A stretch of 62,927 nucleotides of DNA from Bacteroidales bacterium (lineage in GTDB: Bacteria; Bacteroidota; Bacteroidia; Bacteroidales; JAFGXI01). Within the stretch, counting starts at the first letter, position 1; the number at the start of each line of letters is the position of its first letter. Positions 25,580-35,585 of this stretch are shown one piece after another. A program made the position numbers and the translations under genes. The notes beneath the pieces are model-generated. The model saw nothing but the letters and a program-made list of their open reading frames with translations, was not told the DNA's origin and searched no databases. Location of the stretch: NCBI GenBank assembly GCA_016936665.1, contig JAFGXI010000023.1, positions 1-62,927 of the forward strand, given 5' to 3'.

Positions 25580-25899
25580 CTGTGTACAAAAGTAGAGAAT
25601 ATTCTACGACTTAATATGTGCTAAACAATAAGAAAATGTGTGCATATAATAAAATCTTTTTGTCAGAAAATATATTGCTATAAAGCAGTGAATCATTAAT
25701 AAAAATAAAGCTAAAATATTTTTTTAGAGTTAATATTAACTATACATTAGTCGCCAAAATTTTGAAGTTAATTTATTAATTATATATTTTAAAAAACGCA
25801 GAAACTGCAATGAAACAGACCATGTCTGGGAAATATAAAAGGCACTGATTAAATTAATTCCATTTTTATTTACAGACACTGTCGTAAAATGTTAAACAA
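25580..25899. other. Divergent intergenic region with several dyad elements
   Basis: This 320-bp gap holds no gene. It contains the -7 box for the exonuclease gene (TACTTTTG, minus strand, 25587-25594), a perfect 14-bp palindrome AGTTAATATTAACT (25728-25741), and two copies of CAGAC-N3-GTC (25816-25826 and 25873-25883), all upstream of the saccharopine dehydrogenase gene. No consensus -7 box for that gene was found. Confidence 0.5.
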
Positions 25900-27240
25900 A
25901 TGAAAAAGATATTGATTTTAGGTGCCGGTTTATCTGCATCTAGCTTAATAAAGTACTTGTTAGACCATTCGGAAATCCACGATTGGAAAATTAGACTTGG
26001 CGATGTTTCATTGGCCATAGCTCAAAAAAAGATTAATGGACATGCCAATGGAGTTGCTTTTGTTTTCGACGTTAATAATCAAGAACAGGTAAGCGAAGAA
26101 GTATCTCAAGCTGACATCGTTGTATCGATGTTACCGGCTCGTTTCCATTACTTAGTTGCCAATGCTTGTGTTGAGCATGGTGTTCACATGGTAACGGCAT
26201 CGTACGTTTCGAAAGAAATTAAAGCTCTTAATGAAAAAGCTCAAGAAAAGGGGCTCATCTTGCTTAATGAAATTGGCGTAGATCCGGGCATCGACCACAT
26301 GTCTGCCATGCAAGTAATGGACAAAATTCGTGAAAAAGGTGGAAAGATTCTCGAATTCGAATCGAGTACAGGAGGCTTGGTTGCCCCAAAATACGACAAT
26401 AATCCTTGGAACTACAAGTTTACATGGAATCCTAGAAATGTGGTGCTTGCTGGTCAAGGCAACTCTCAATTTCTACATAACGGAAAATATAAATATATCC
26501 CATACAACAAATTATTCGAACGCTACGAACGCATTGATATTTTAGACTTAGGAGAATTTGAAATATATCCTAACAGAGATTCATTAAGCTATAGAAAAGT
26601 ATATGGTTTAGAAGATGTAAAGACCATGTTCAGAGGCACTATTCGTCGCCCTGGTTTTTGTAAAGCTTGGAACGTTTTCGTTCAATTAGGGATGACTAGC
26701 GACGATTACGTTTTTAACAATTCTGAAAATGCTACTTACAGAGATTTCATGAATAGTTATTTAGCTTACGACGAAGAAAAATCTGTCGAACAGAAAGTAT
26801 CGGAGTATTTAAAAATTCCGGAAGACAGCGATATCATGTACAAGTTACGTTGGTTAGGTATCTTCAAATCGGAAAAAATAGGAATGATAGATGCTACACC
26901 GGCTCAAATTCTTCAACAATTGCTCGAAAAGAAATGGGGCTTAGAAGCCGAAGATAAAGACATGATAGTTATGCACCATCAGTTTGTGTATGAATTAAAT
27001 GGTAAAGCAAAAAAAATATTATCTTCAATGGCTGTTTATGGCGAAGACCAAGTTCACACAGCCATGTCGATTACCGTTGGAATTCCTGCCGCCATTGCAA
27101 CAAAGATGATTCTTACCGGCGAAATAAAAAATATAAGCGGAGTGCTAGTCCCTACTATTAAAGAGATTTATAATCCGGTTATGAAGGAACTCGAAAATTA
27201 CAAAGTAAAATTTATCGAAGAAGAAATTGACTGGCAATAA
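25900..27240 (+). CDS. Saccharopine dehydrogenase family protein
   Basis: This 446-residue protein has a Rossmann nucleotide-binding start (LILGAGLSASSL, 5-16), IVVSMLPARFH, and the block DPGIDHMSAM (about 127-136), followed by the family's C-terminal domain with RGTIRRPGFCKAWN. It resembles saccharopine dehydrogenase/LYS9-type enzymes, which interconvert saccharopine and glutamate plus aminoadipate semialdehyde. Bacterial homologues may act on related amino-acid adducts, so the precise substrate is uncertain. A bidirectional-looking terminator follows it. The leader contains repeated dyads (25728-25883). Confidence 0.85.
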   Translation: MKKILILGAGLSASSLIKYLLDHSEIHDWKIRLGDVSLAIAQKKINGHANGVAFVFDVNNQEQVSEEVSQADIVVSMLPARFHYLVANACVEHGVHMVTASYVSKEIKALNEKAQEKGLILLNEIGVDPGIDHMSAMQVMDKIREKGGKILEFESSTGGLVAPKYDNNPWNYKFTWNPRNVVLAGQGNSQFLHNGKYKYIPYNKLFERYERIDILDLGEFEIYPNRDSLSYRKVYGLEDVKTMFRGTIRRPGFCKAWNVFVQLGMTSDDYVFNNSENATYRDFMNSYLAYDEEKSVEQKVSEYLKIPEDSDIMYKLRWLGIFKSEKIGMIDATPAQILQQLLEKKWGLEAEDKDMIVMHHQFVYELNGKAKKILSSMAVYGEDQVHTAMSITVGIPAAIATKMILTGEIKNISGVLVPTIKEIYNPVMKELENYKVKFIEEEIDWQ

Positions 27241-27260
27241 TTGCTAGAAGCCCTAAAGAA

Positions 27261-27293
27261 AAGCCTGAGACATTATTTATCTCAGGCTTTTAT
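27261..27293. terminator. Bidirectional terminator between convergent genes
   Basis: AAGCCTGAGA (27261-27270) pairs perfectly with TCTCAGGCTT (27280-27289), with a 9-nt loop. T follows it on the plus strand and A-rich sequence precedes it, so it can serve the saccharopine dehydrogenase gene and the leftward A2M gene, whose stop is at 27297. Confidence 0.85.
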
Positions 27294-27296
27294 GTT

Positions 27297-30200
27297 TTAA
27301 TGTATGGATATTCTCTGTCCTTGAGAATGGGTTGTAAATTCGGGAGCATACATACATTGCATGCTACTTATTCCATTCGAAAATGTTCCTGCCATATTTG
27401 CTCTTAAAGGATATTCGAACACATACGTTCCTTTATTCATCTTATCGAAGAAGAAGTTAGTCGAAGCATCTTTTGTGCTTTCGTAATAACCAAGCCCGTT
27501 GCTCCATTTATAACCCGAAAAAACATTCAAAGGTTCTAATCCGGCTGCTCTCATATCTTTTAAGTGAACGTATTCTAAATTGCGGTCGGTACGAATAATG
27601 AGCCTTACAATTACTTTATCGCCCACTTTTATTGCTTGATCTGTAACTGGGATCAATTCTGGTTTTAGTCCGCTTTTTTGTTGTTCTACATAGAGCATTT
27701 TTTGGACTGAAAGCCCTGTTTCTTGGGTTTGTATTTTATCGAGATTTTCGAAATATTGCCAATAAACAGCGCCCCAAGCAATACCATCATCTTTTTTATT
27801 TATTGTGATATCGGCCATAGAACGATCAATTGCATTTCCCGTCCACGATTTTTTATAATATCCGCTTCCTGCTTCAATTTTTTCGTCCTTCAAACTGATT
27901 GGTTTTCCTCCCAATGTAACTTCGACCAATTCTGTACTTGTTAAACCGGAAGTCCCTTGCATGAGTAAGGCGTATATAGCATCGGCAGTGGATCTTGTTG
28001 TTGGCCAGTTTTGTGTTTGCTTTTGCTTGAGCAACCAAGTTTTAAGATCGGCAACAGACTTTGTCTCATTCATTTGCTCAAATAATTCAATCATTACCGA
28101 TTGTCGCTCAATTGGCAATTCGTACCAATACCAACCTTCGCCTTCTTTCCAATACATACCCATTTCTTCGGAATGTAAAGCCTTTTCTTTAAGCGATTTT
28201 AGTATTAAGTCTTCGACATGTATTCCGGTTTTTGGAATATTTTGATTGATAGAGGTAATTGCAATAAGTCCCTGAGCATAAAGATTATACGACAACCAAA
28301 AATCGCGACTATTCTTCGTGAAATAATTCATGCCAGGCGAAAACTTTTTGGTTTTATTCAAAATATTAATAAAAAATGAACGCCCATATAAATATTGCAC
28401 TTGCATATTACTTGTAAACGACTTGGCATAAAGTTGTTTATCGTCATAATTAATCTTCAAATCACTATAATCTTCTTCTAATTCTTGGTCTAAATACTTA
28501 ATTGCTTTAAACAACATTACTTTTAAAGCATCATTGTTTTCTATATCTATAGCACCAATTTTATACAAATGACCAAAACCAGCAACAATCACCTGAGTTA
28601 TATATCTATCCTCTCCCATTCCGTTGAACCAAGGCCATGCACCGTTTGATAGTTGCATTTGTTTGAGCTTTAAAAAGGCATTGTCTTTTTGTTGCGACAT
28701 ATTGTTCAGATCGAAAAGCAATGCGATTCTTCGTTTTTGTTCGCTCTCGTTTTGAGCATCAAGTAACCATGGCGTTTCCTGAATAATTAGCGATTTTAAT
28801 TCTTCATTTTTCTCCAAGTTCGAAAGTAAAGCTTCACTACTTTTTTGTTGTTTCGATACATTAAATACATTTTGAATTGATGGATCTGATTTAGCAATAT
28901 ATTCAGCTAAAGTATTGGCATAAAACCGGCTAAATGTTTGTTCGGCACATTCGTATGGGTACTCACTTAAATACGGTAAAGCTTGAACAGCATACCATAC
29001 CGGGTTGGACGTCATTTCCAGAGTATAATTGTAGTTACTTACCGTTGCAGATTGGTTTTCTTTGAATGTTTTAAAGGTGTACTGATGCGTCCCCTTTCCA
29101 TTGACAGGCAAAGGTAAACTCTCGGTCACCAACATACGATTTGGTAAAACAGGAATCGGACGTTCTTCGCCATCGCTGAACGATCCTGCTTTTGCAACTA
29201 CTCTGTAACTGATGGTTCTTAAACCTTCTGATATTTCGATTGGAAATTTCACAAGCCCAGACTGATTGGTTTTAATAGATAATTCGGCATTGTCGTTTCG
29301 GCATATTTTATCAGTAATCACCTTGCCATTATATAAATCGATAAATTCTATTTTTACTTTTGCATCTACGGTTTTATCCGACATATTCACCACTTTAACA
29401 GAAAAATCGAACCGATCGCCCTCGCGTACAAACCTTGGCACATTAGGAACTAACATTAAATCTTTTTGGGTTACAATTTCTTTATTGATAAAACTATATT
29501 TCAAATCTTTCGTGTGAGCAAAGCCTCTAAAATTCCACTTTGTTAAACTTTCCGGCATGGTGAAAGAAAAGATAATATTACCTTCGGAATCGGTCTTAAG
29601 CTGCGGAAAGAAAAAAGCCGTTTCGTTAAAATTAGTGCGCACTTGAATCGCACCTCGTTCGAGAGCTTTTTCGGGCAACTGCTCACCAGCACTAATTTGA
29701 TCGTTATCAGCAAATTTATCGCCTTCTTCCCTATTTCTCGATTCATCTTCGCTAACTGTACTTGTAACTGGTGCTGGCGCTTCCTCATACATTGCTTCGC
29801 TTTCTATTCCTGTATCGCCATCAAAAGATTGAGTTAATGCCATACTTTTAGAAGCGTATTTATAATGTCCACCACGATAGTTGTTTAAAAACCCAAACCA
29901 ATTCAATTTAGGTTCCATAAAACTCGGGTACGAAAAGTAATTGTATGACGATTTTACTAGAATGGACGAAACAGCATTAAAACCTGAAGCATTATAATAG
30001 GACTGCTGATAAAAATAATTTAAAATATTAAAATTCCAATTTAATGCAGCAAACTCGTCGAGAGAGGCATCGTACATTGTTGCTAAAAATTCTGCAGCCA
30101 CTTTTTCCCCTTTAGATCCTTTGATCTTTACTTTCCACTGTTCATCTTGGCCGGGATACAATTTATCTCTAAATGTTTCAAATTCTATATCCAAATTGCG

Positions 30201-33200
30201 ATTGGTAAATGGGACAATAATAGTGCGATTTTCTAGATACACTCTGTTTTTATATATCATTGAAAAACTGACATTTACGTTTCCTCTGTCTTTTTCTGTA
30301 ATCGGAATCTTTATTACAGTTTGAGCATTATCTAAATGTAAAATTTGACGCTCTATTGGCGCATTTGGTCGATAGATTTCCATTAACAAAGATGCTTTTT
30401 CGAAAGCAGAACCTACTATTATTTCGGCGGATTCTCCAGGTTCTAACACCGGCGTTTTTAGTATTACTACTTTACTTTCTTTTAAAGGTAACTGCTCTGC
30501 TTTTTCGTCGATTAAAGAGAAATATTGTACCGATTGCACTTTGTTTCCAAATGCATCGACGGAATTTAAAACCACTTTATACCGACCTGCCTTCCATGTT
30601 TTAAACATAGTAGCCTTCCAATAGGTTTTTTCCTTGACAGCTATCTTTGTTTTTAGCATTTGTTCGATAATTTTTTCTTCGTTTTTATCATGCGTTTTGT
30701 ACTCGGGCAAAGCAGATAAAAATGCTGAATTGGAGATCATGTTTGTGTTTCCTTTATCCCAATATGTTAGTTTTCCTAAATTATTTTCCGGCTCAAGCTG
30801 AACAATTTCCATATCAACGGAAGCTTTTACCATCTCACCATTTAAATTTCTTGCTCTAACATAAAAACTGTCAACATCCGAATTTAAAAGTAAATTGGGA
30901 ATATCGATGCTTAACGATAAATCTACCATTCCTACACGAATGCTTTTGTTTACAGAATGGGTTTCTCCCGAAATATCGACTACATCAACATTAATTTCGT
31001 AATGATAGACCAAACCTTCTGCTTGGTCTTGTGGATCAACTTTAGTTTCAAAACTGATATCAAACTCGCCATTTTCATCTGTTGTTTTGGTACCGCTAAC
31101 AATTTCCTGCGTTTGTACCTGACGATAGTAATATCTTGAATACCAAGCATATTCCGGTGTTCTTTTTACACTAAAATTTACCGTTGCGCTACTTATCATT
31201 GCGCCAGAAAAGGCTTTCGCAAATCCATTTATATTAACAGTTTCGTTTAATTGATATGCGCCATCGAAAGGTTTAAATTTAACTTCGAAATTGGGGCGTT
31301 TGTATTCTTCAACGCTAATGTATGCATTGCCATACTTTGAGCTAATATGCATTTGACCTGTGAGTACACTTTCCGGAATTATAAAACTTCCGCTTACCGA
31401 TCCGAATTCATTGGTTTTTAAGTCTAAGTTTTTTATTTTTTGATAGTTAGCATCGTAAAAATCAACCGAAACCGATTCGTTAGGCATCAAGGTATATTCT
31501 TTTCCTTCTTTTTTTAATTGTAAGGCTTTAAAATAAACCGTTTGTCCCGGCCTGTAGATCTGCCTATCGGTAAAGAAAAAAGTTTGAATTTGAGTTGCTT
31601 GCTGATAAGGCTGATACAAATAAATATAATTATCGGAATACAAAACCTCATTATTATAATTGACTTTAACCTGAACGCTACTATTGGCTTTAATACCTGA
31701 TTCGGCTATACCCATAGCATTCGAAGTAAAGCTTGATAGCAACTTTTTTTCATTTGATTTTTGTCTGTAATTATATTCGTTTTGATATGCTTCTACTTTG
31801 GCATTTTCTATGGGTTTTCCGGTAATTCTATCAGCAATAAAAAGTTTTAACTGATTGTCTTTGTTGGTATAAATAAACGATAGATTGCTAACGTTAAAAA
31901 GTGCATATTCAATATTGTTGGTGTCATTTGAAGAGTTTATACCTTCGACAGCAATAAAATAAAGACCTGCAGATTGCCCCTTACCAACCCAATCGAAAGT
32001 ATGTTGCTGAAAATCTTTAAGTGTTTGTGTAGGAATATTTTCTTGGTAAACCATCTCCGAAGCCTGTGTTAAAGCTTGGTAAAATGGCAAACCATATAGC
32101 CTTTTTTCGTTGATTTGATTGATGATCTTTTCGCTCGTTTTGTAGCATTTAAGTTGTATTCGATCGTTGTTTCTTGCGGTAATTCGAATAGGAAAATTCT
32201 CAGCTATTGGAATTACTTTTTCTGTCTGAACTCTCAACGTAGATTGATGAATTTGATGGTTTAAATACTTGCACTTTCCCAACAAAATGGAATCTTTGCT
32301 ATGCGATTGAATCGTTTTAATAAGATCAATTGTTGTTTGGTTGTATTTAGTAAACGAAGAAATGCTATCGGTATTATCGTATAATAAAGACGACTTTGTA
32401 TAATTCCACTCAGCTAAATAAAAGCGAACTTTATCGATATTATCGACCTTATTGTATTGTTTTAGCATCGCCTCCAACTGCTGATGATAAAGTTGATCTT
32501 TATTAGAATTCGAAGTAATTTTCAACATTATAGTTAAGCGTTTCAAATCGGCTTCGAGCAGCGCTTCGGGGTTGTCAAGTTCTAAATGAAATCTGAGCCA
32601 AGATTGCAATAAACCAACCACTTCATATTTGAATGATTGTTTTCTTGTAACAGGGAGTTCCATCGAAGCGAATACCGCAGCATCGTCTAAACATTTTGGC
32701 GAGTTTAAAGTATAGTCATCTTTAATATCGCTTAGTCGAACCAAAGTATTATCGTAAGCATCGAGAGCTCTACCAACTAAGAAATCGTATATTGTAGGCC
32801 AAATTCGGTTGTAATTGTCGGGTTGATTAAACAAAATCGGATCGATAGAGCTAAAAGACATTCTTTGAAGACTGTCTGAAGGGGTTAACGAATTTTTATA
32901 GAGCTCGGTAATTTTATTAGAAAATTGCTGAGCATCCCAAGTTTTAAAATCGTCGGAATTGGATTCGCTTAATGTAGCACGATTAAAAATCTGCCACTTA
33001 TTTCGAATAAAGTAGTTATAATACAATTCAGTCTGTGCAGATTGTAAAATTTGTTTAAGGGGTGTTTTCGCTATTTTAATTTCAGTTTCGAAACGTAGGA
33101 TTGCCTTTTCGTATCCCTCCTCTTCAAAATCGTTTACCAATCTTACATTATAAAATATTGATTTTACAATTTGAGGCAAATTGTTTTCCTGTTTGGCTTT

Positions 33201-33410
33201 TTTATAAAGCAATTCTACTTTTTCGAGGGCAGACTTTGGTAGCCCTTGTCGATCGAGGCTATCGATTTGTTTCCATTCTTTTTCATATAAACTACCATTT
33301 GGCAAAATGATAGGCTTTGTGTCTTTGCTAGTATAAAAGCTTCTGAGTGTGAAGGCTAATATAAAAACGGCAAGATAAACCGCACTGAACCAATAAAAAT
33401 TGCTACGCAT
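27297..33410 (-). CDS. Alpha-2-macroglobulin family protein
   Basis: This 2037-residue giant has an N-terminal hydrophobic anchor (about 7-24), MG-type beta-domains through the first half (for example TDRQIYRPGQTVYFKAL, IAVEGINSS and GSFIIPES), a low-complexity bait-like segment (about 1200-1270, many Glu/Ser), and a C-terminal thioester domain with intact CAEQ (Cys near 1488, in YECAEQTF). Bacterial A2Ms trap proteases in the periplasm, bound to the inner or outer membrane. The protein is longer than the E. coli homologue (about 1650). The usual PBP1C partner is not beside it. It is monocistronic, with a terminator just beyond its stop. Confidence 0.92.
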   Translation of the reverse strand: MRSNFYWFSAVYLAVFILAFTLRSFYTSKDTKPIILPNGSLYEKEWKQIDSLDRQGLPKSALEKVELLYKKAKQENNLPQIVKSIFYNVRLVNDFEEEGYEKAILRFETEIKIAKTPLKQILQSAQTELYYNYFIRNKWQIFNRATLSESNSDDFKTWDAQQFSNKITELYKNSLTPSDSLQRMSFSSIDPILFNQPDNYNRIWPTIYDFLVGRALDAYDNTLVRLSDIKDDYTLNSPKCLDDAAVFASMELPVTRKQSFKYEVVGLLQSWLRFHLELDNPEALLEADLKRLTIMLKITSNSNKDQLYHQQLEAMLKQYNKVDNIDKVRFYLAEWNYTKSSLLYDNTDSISSFTKYNQTTIDLIKTIQSHSKDSILLGKCKYLNHQIHQSTLRVQTEKVIPIAENFPIRITARNNDRIQLKCYKTSEKIINQINEKRLYGLPFYQALTQASEMVYQENIPTQTLKDFQQHTFDWVGKGQSAGLYFIAVEGINSSNDTNNIEYALFNVSNLSFIYTNKDNQLKLFIADRITGKPIENAKVEAYQNEYNYRQKSNEKKLLSSFTSNAMGIAESGIKANSSVQVKVNYNNEVLYSDNYIYLYQPYQQATQIQTFFFTDRQIYRPGQTVYFKALQLKKEGKEYTLMPNESVSVDFYDANYQKIKNLDLKTNEFGSVSGSFIIPESVLTGQMHISSKYGNAYISVEEYKRPNFEVKFKPFDGAYQLNETVNINGFAKAFSGAMISSATVNFSVKRTPEYAWYSRYYYRQVQTQEIVSGTKTTDENGEFDISFETKVDPQDQAEGLVYHYEINVDVVDISGETHSVNKSIRVGMVDLSLSIDIPNLLLNSDVDSFYVRARNLNGEMVKASVDMEIVQLEPENNLGKLTYWDKGNTNMISNSAFLSALPEYKTHDKNEEKIIEQMLKTKIAVKEKTYWKATMFKTWKAGRYKVVLNSVDAFGNKVQSVQYFSLIDEKAEQLPLKESKVVILKTPVLEPGESAEIIVGSAFEKASLLMEIYRPNAPIERQILHLDNAQTVIKIPITEKDRGNVNVSFSMIYKNRVYLENRTIIVPFTNRNLDIEFETFRDKLYPGQDEQWKVKIKGSKGEKVAAEFLATMYDASLDEFAALNWNFNILNYFYQQSYYNASGFNAVSSILVKSSYNYFSYPSFMEPKLNWFGFLNNYRGGHYKYASKSMALTQSFDGDTGIESEAMYEEAPAPVTSTVSEDESRNREEGDKFADNDQISAGEQLPEKALERGAIQVRTNFNETAFFFPQLKTDSEGNIIFSFTMPESLTKWNFRGFAHTKDLKYSFINKEIVTQKDLMLVPNVPRFVREGDRFDFSVKVVNMSDKTVDAKVKIEFIDLYNGKVITDKICRNDNAELSIKTNQSGLVKFPIEISEGLRTISYRVVAKAGSFSDGEERPIPVLPNRMLVTESLPLPVNGKGTHQYTFKTFKENQSATVSNYNYTLEMTSNPVWYAVQALPYLSEYPYECAEQTFSRFYANTLAEYIAKSDPSIQNVFNVSKQQKSSEALLSNLEKNEELKSLIIQETPWLLDAQNESEQKRRIALLFDLNNMSQQKDNAFLKLKQMQLSNGAWPWFNGMGEDRYITQVIVAGFGHLYKIGAIDIENNDALKVMLFKAIKYLDQELEEDYSDLKINYDDKQLYAKSFTSNMQVQYLYGRSFFINILNKTKKFSPGMNYFTKNSRDFWLSYNLYAQGLIAITSINQNIPKTGIHVEDLILKSLKEKALHSEEMGMYWKEGEGWYWYELPIERQSVMIELFEQMNETKSVADLKTWLLKQKQTQNWPTTRSTADAIYALLMQGTSGLTSTELVEVTLGGKPISLKDEKIEAGSGYYKKSWTGNAIDRSMADITINKKDDGIAWGAVYWQYFENLDKIQTQETGLSVQKMLYVEQQKSGLKPELIPVTDQAIKVGDKVIVRLIIRTDRNLEYVHLKDMRAAGLEPLNVFSGYKWSNGLGYYESTKDASTNFFFDKMNKGTYVFEYPLRANMAGTFSNGISSMQCMYAPEFTTHSQGQRISIH

Positions 33411-33553
33411 AATATTAAATTTTGGAATGGAACTAGGTTTTCAAGAATTATACCAATTAATTATTTCGAAATCAAACAGATAAAATTAAAACATTGTAAG
33501 CAAATAATGCTTATTAAACAAGTAATCAATTAATAAAAAGAGATTTACTTATT

Positions 33554-33967
33554 TTAGCTTAAAATAGTTAAAATAAGCTTTCTTCTACCGGCATGTTTTC
33601 GAAACTCCATTAAATAAATACCTTGCCATGTTCCCATCGCTAAGTTTTTGTTCTTTATAGGCAAAGTCAGATGTACAACAAACAAACTGCTTTTAATGTG
33701 TGCATGCATGTCGTCGGCGCCTTCGTATATGTGTTTATAAAAAGGCAAGTTATCAGGCACTAGCCGATTAATAAAACCCTGCATATCTTCGCGTACAGTT
33801 GGATCGGCATTTTCGTTAATAGTAATAGCGGCAGAGGTATGTTGTAAAAATAGTTGAGCTATTCCTATTTCGGGCCAGTCAATCACAGCATTTATAATAT
33901 CGCTAGTAATCAAATGAACACCATACGGTTTTGGAGACAATGTTATTTCGTATTGCTTTGTACTCAT
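33554..33967 (-). CDS. YjbQ family (UPF0047) secondary thiamine-phosphate synthase-like protein
   Basis: This 137-residue protein shows the UPF0047 hallmarks: QHTSAAITINENADPTVREDM, HAHIKSSL with conserved His residues, and GTWQGIYLMEFR near the end. It is small and cytoplasmic. Some members have weak thiamine-phosphate synthase activity, but the physiological role is poorly known. It starts next to the stop of the YbaB gene, so the two are probably co-transcribed. An AT-rich stem (33548-33556 with 33569-33577) overlaps its stop and could be a weak terminator. Confidence 0.9.
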   Translation of the reverse strand: MSTKQYEITLSPKPYGVHLITSDIINAVIDWPEIGIAQLFLQHTSAAITINENADPTVREDMQGFINRLVPDNLPFYKHIYEGADDMHAHIKSSLFVVHLTLPIKNKNLAMGTWQGIYLMEFRKHAGRRKLILTILS

Positions 33968-34276
33968 TTACTTAGCAAAACCGGGTGGAATTAATTTCGA
34001 TGCTGTGGATTGCATCTCGGCATTATTTACATTTTCGGCTTCTTCCAGAACACGATTCAGCGCAATGGTTAAAAAATCTTCAAGTTCCTCAGACTCTACG
34101 GACTTTAGCCATTCTTCATCGATTTTTAAATTGGTTATTTTACGATTGGCATTGGCTTCAATTTTAATTTTTCCGTTGGCACTTTCTGCAGTTACAATTA
34201 TGCCATCTAACTTTTCTTTTGTAACCCCCATCGATGCTTGTGCATCTGAAAATATTTTCATTAAATCGTCCAACAT
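33968..34276 (-). CDS. YbaB/EbfC-family DNA-binding protein
   Basis: This 102-residue protein has the YbaB pattern: helical N terminus (MLDDLMKIFSDAQ), a central beta-region (IIVTAESANGKIKIEANANRKITNLKI), and a C-terminal helix. Homologues bind DNA as dimers and act as nucleoid-associated proteins. Bacterial ybaB usually lies next to dnaX and recR, but here it sits between yjbQ and a dicarboxylate symporter gene. The sequence is more divergent than E. coli YbaB, so the call is somewhat less certain. Confidence 0.75.
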   Translation of the reverse strand: MLDDLMKIFSDAQASMGVTKEKLDGIIVTAESANGKIKIEANANRKITNLKIDEEWLKSVESEELEDFLTIALNRVLEEAENVNNAEMQSTASKLIPPGFAK

Positions 34277-34280
34277 GACT

Positions 34281-35579
34281 TTAACTTTTTTGATGATTTT
34301 TCTTGGCAGACGCTTCCCACTTGTCCACTAGGCTGGCAATCATTAAATCGCCTGTTAAATTAGTGGTTGTCCGGAGCATATCAAGTGGTCTGTCTGGAGC
34401 TAAAATTAATGCAATTCCAATACTTGGAACTCCTATAGATTCTAAAACAACAACTAACATTACAATGCCAGCACCGGGTACTGCCGCAGAACCTATCGAT
34501 GCTAATGTAGCCGTAATAACTATTGTTAACTGCTGAAACATTGTTAATTCCATTCCAAAAGCCTGAGCAATAAAAACAGCTGCGACCGCTTGATATAGGC
34601 TCGTTCCATCCATGTTAATTGTTGCTCCTAATGGTAAAACAAAACTAGAAACTTCTTTTTTCAGTTTTAAATTATCTTCTGCACATTCCATTGTTACAGG
34701 TAGTGTAGCTGCACTCGAACTTGTTGAAAAACCAAGTAGCTGAGCAGGTAAAATAGCTTTTAAAAAATCAAAATATTTTTTCTTGGTAATAATGTTAATT
34801 AGAATTGGATAGAGAATAAAAATTAATATGAGCAACCCGATTACTACCGAAAATGCATACCATGCTAAAGCAGAAAACAGTTCGACCGTTTTGTTAATAT
34901 CATTGCCAGCTACATCTACAATAATTCCACTCATTAAAGCCAAAACACCTATCGGACTGAACAACATAATTTTGTCTATCATCCACAAAACAATATCGTT
35001 CAATTCTTCAATTATCTTGCGAAAACTTGCTGTTTTGTTTTTAGGAATTACAACCGTAGCAATTCCAACAAATAGCGATAAAAAAATTAGCTGCAACATA
35101 TTCCGATTAGAACTAGCAGACTCAATAATGTTTTCAGGAATTATTTCGACAATAAAATGCAAAGGCCCCCTTTGTTTATTACTAAATGCAATTTCTTGAT
35201 TATCTTCAACCTGTCCGGCGTAAGCAATAGTAAGATCACTTTGCGTGTTTTCACTTATTAGTTTACCTGGTTTTGTAATATTTACAATAAGAAGTCCGAT
35301 CGATACCGCTAACAAAGTCGTAATAAGATACATGCCTATGGTTTTTAGCCCCATACTAGACAGCTTAGCTAAATCGCTTAATCCCGCTAATCCATTAATA
35401 AGAGAAACAATAATAAGCGGTACGGCAATCATTTTTAGAAGGCGCATAAAAATATCGCCCCAAGGTTTAATCCAATTAATAATAAATTCTCCTGAGGAAG
35501 TGTAAACTGATATTAAACCAATAATAATACCTAAAAAAATGGCTATGAAGATTTGGATATACAGCGGAACTTTTTTCAT
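34281..35579 (-). CDS. Dicarboxylate/amino acid:cation symporter (DAACS family)
   Basis: This 432-residue membrane protein belongs to the GltP/DctA family, which takes up glutamate, aspartate or C4-dicarboxylates with H+ or Na+. It has the serine-rich reentrant loop (FSTSSSAATLPVT), PLGATINMDGTSLYQAV, and MLRTTTNLTGD near the C terminus, all diagnostic. There are about eight membrane helices plus hairpins. The next upstream gene, a membrane SpoIIE-type protein, ends 6 bp before it, and the two probably share a promoter. Substrate cannot be chosen from sequence. Confidence 0.93.
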   Translation of the reverse strand: MKKVPLYIQIFIAIFLGIIIGLISVYTSSGEFIINWIKPWGDIFMRLLKMIAVPLIIVSLINGLAGLSDLAKLSSMGLKTIGMYLITTLLAVSIGLLIVNITKPGKLISENTQSDLTIAYAGQVEDNQEIAFSNKQRGPLHFIVEIIPENIIESASSNRNMLQLIFLSLFVGIATVVIPKNKTASFRKIIEELNDIVLWMIDKIMLFSPIGVLALMSGIIVDVAGNDINKTVELFSALAWYAFSVVIGLLILIFILYPILINIITKKKYFDFLKAILPAQLLGFSTSSSAATLPVTMECAEDNLKLKKEVSSFVLPLGATINMDGTSLYQAVAAVFIAQAFGMELTMFQQLTIVITATLASIGSAAVPGAGIVMLVVVLESIGVPSIGIALILAPDRPLDMLRTTTNLTGDLMIASLVDKWEASAKKNHQKS

Positions 35580-35585
35580 TAATAT

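Noticed and set aside
25580..25899. Small RNA or riboswitch in the gap before saccharopine dehydrogenase.
   Set aside because: Only short dyads and AT-rich sequence are seen, with no terminator-like structure that would mark an RNA gene.
27297..33410. Many shorter frames opposite and inside the A2M gene.
   Set aside because: They lack recognisable domains and are shadows of a long real frame.
33548..33577. AT-rich stem as a terminator of yjbQ.
   Set aside because: The 9-bp stem has almost no G/C, overlaps the stop codon and has no clear T run, so it is too weak to list as a feature.
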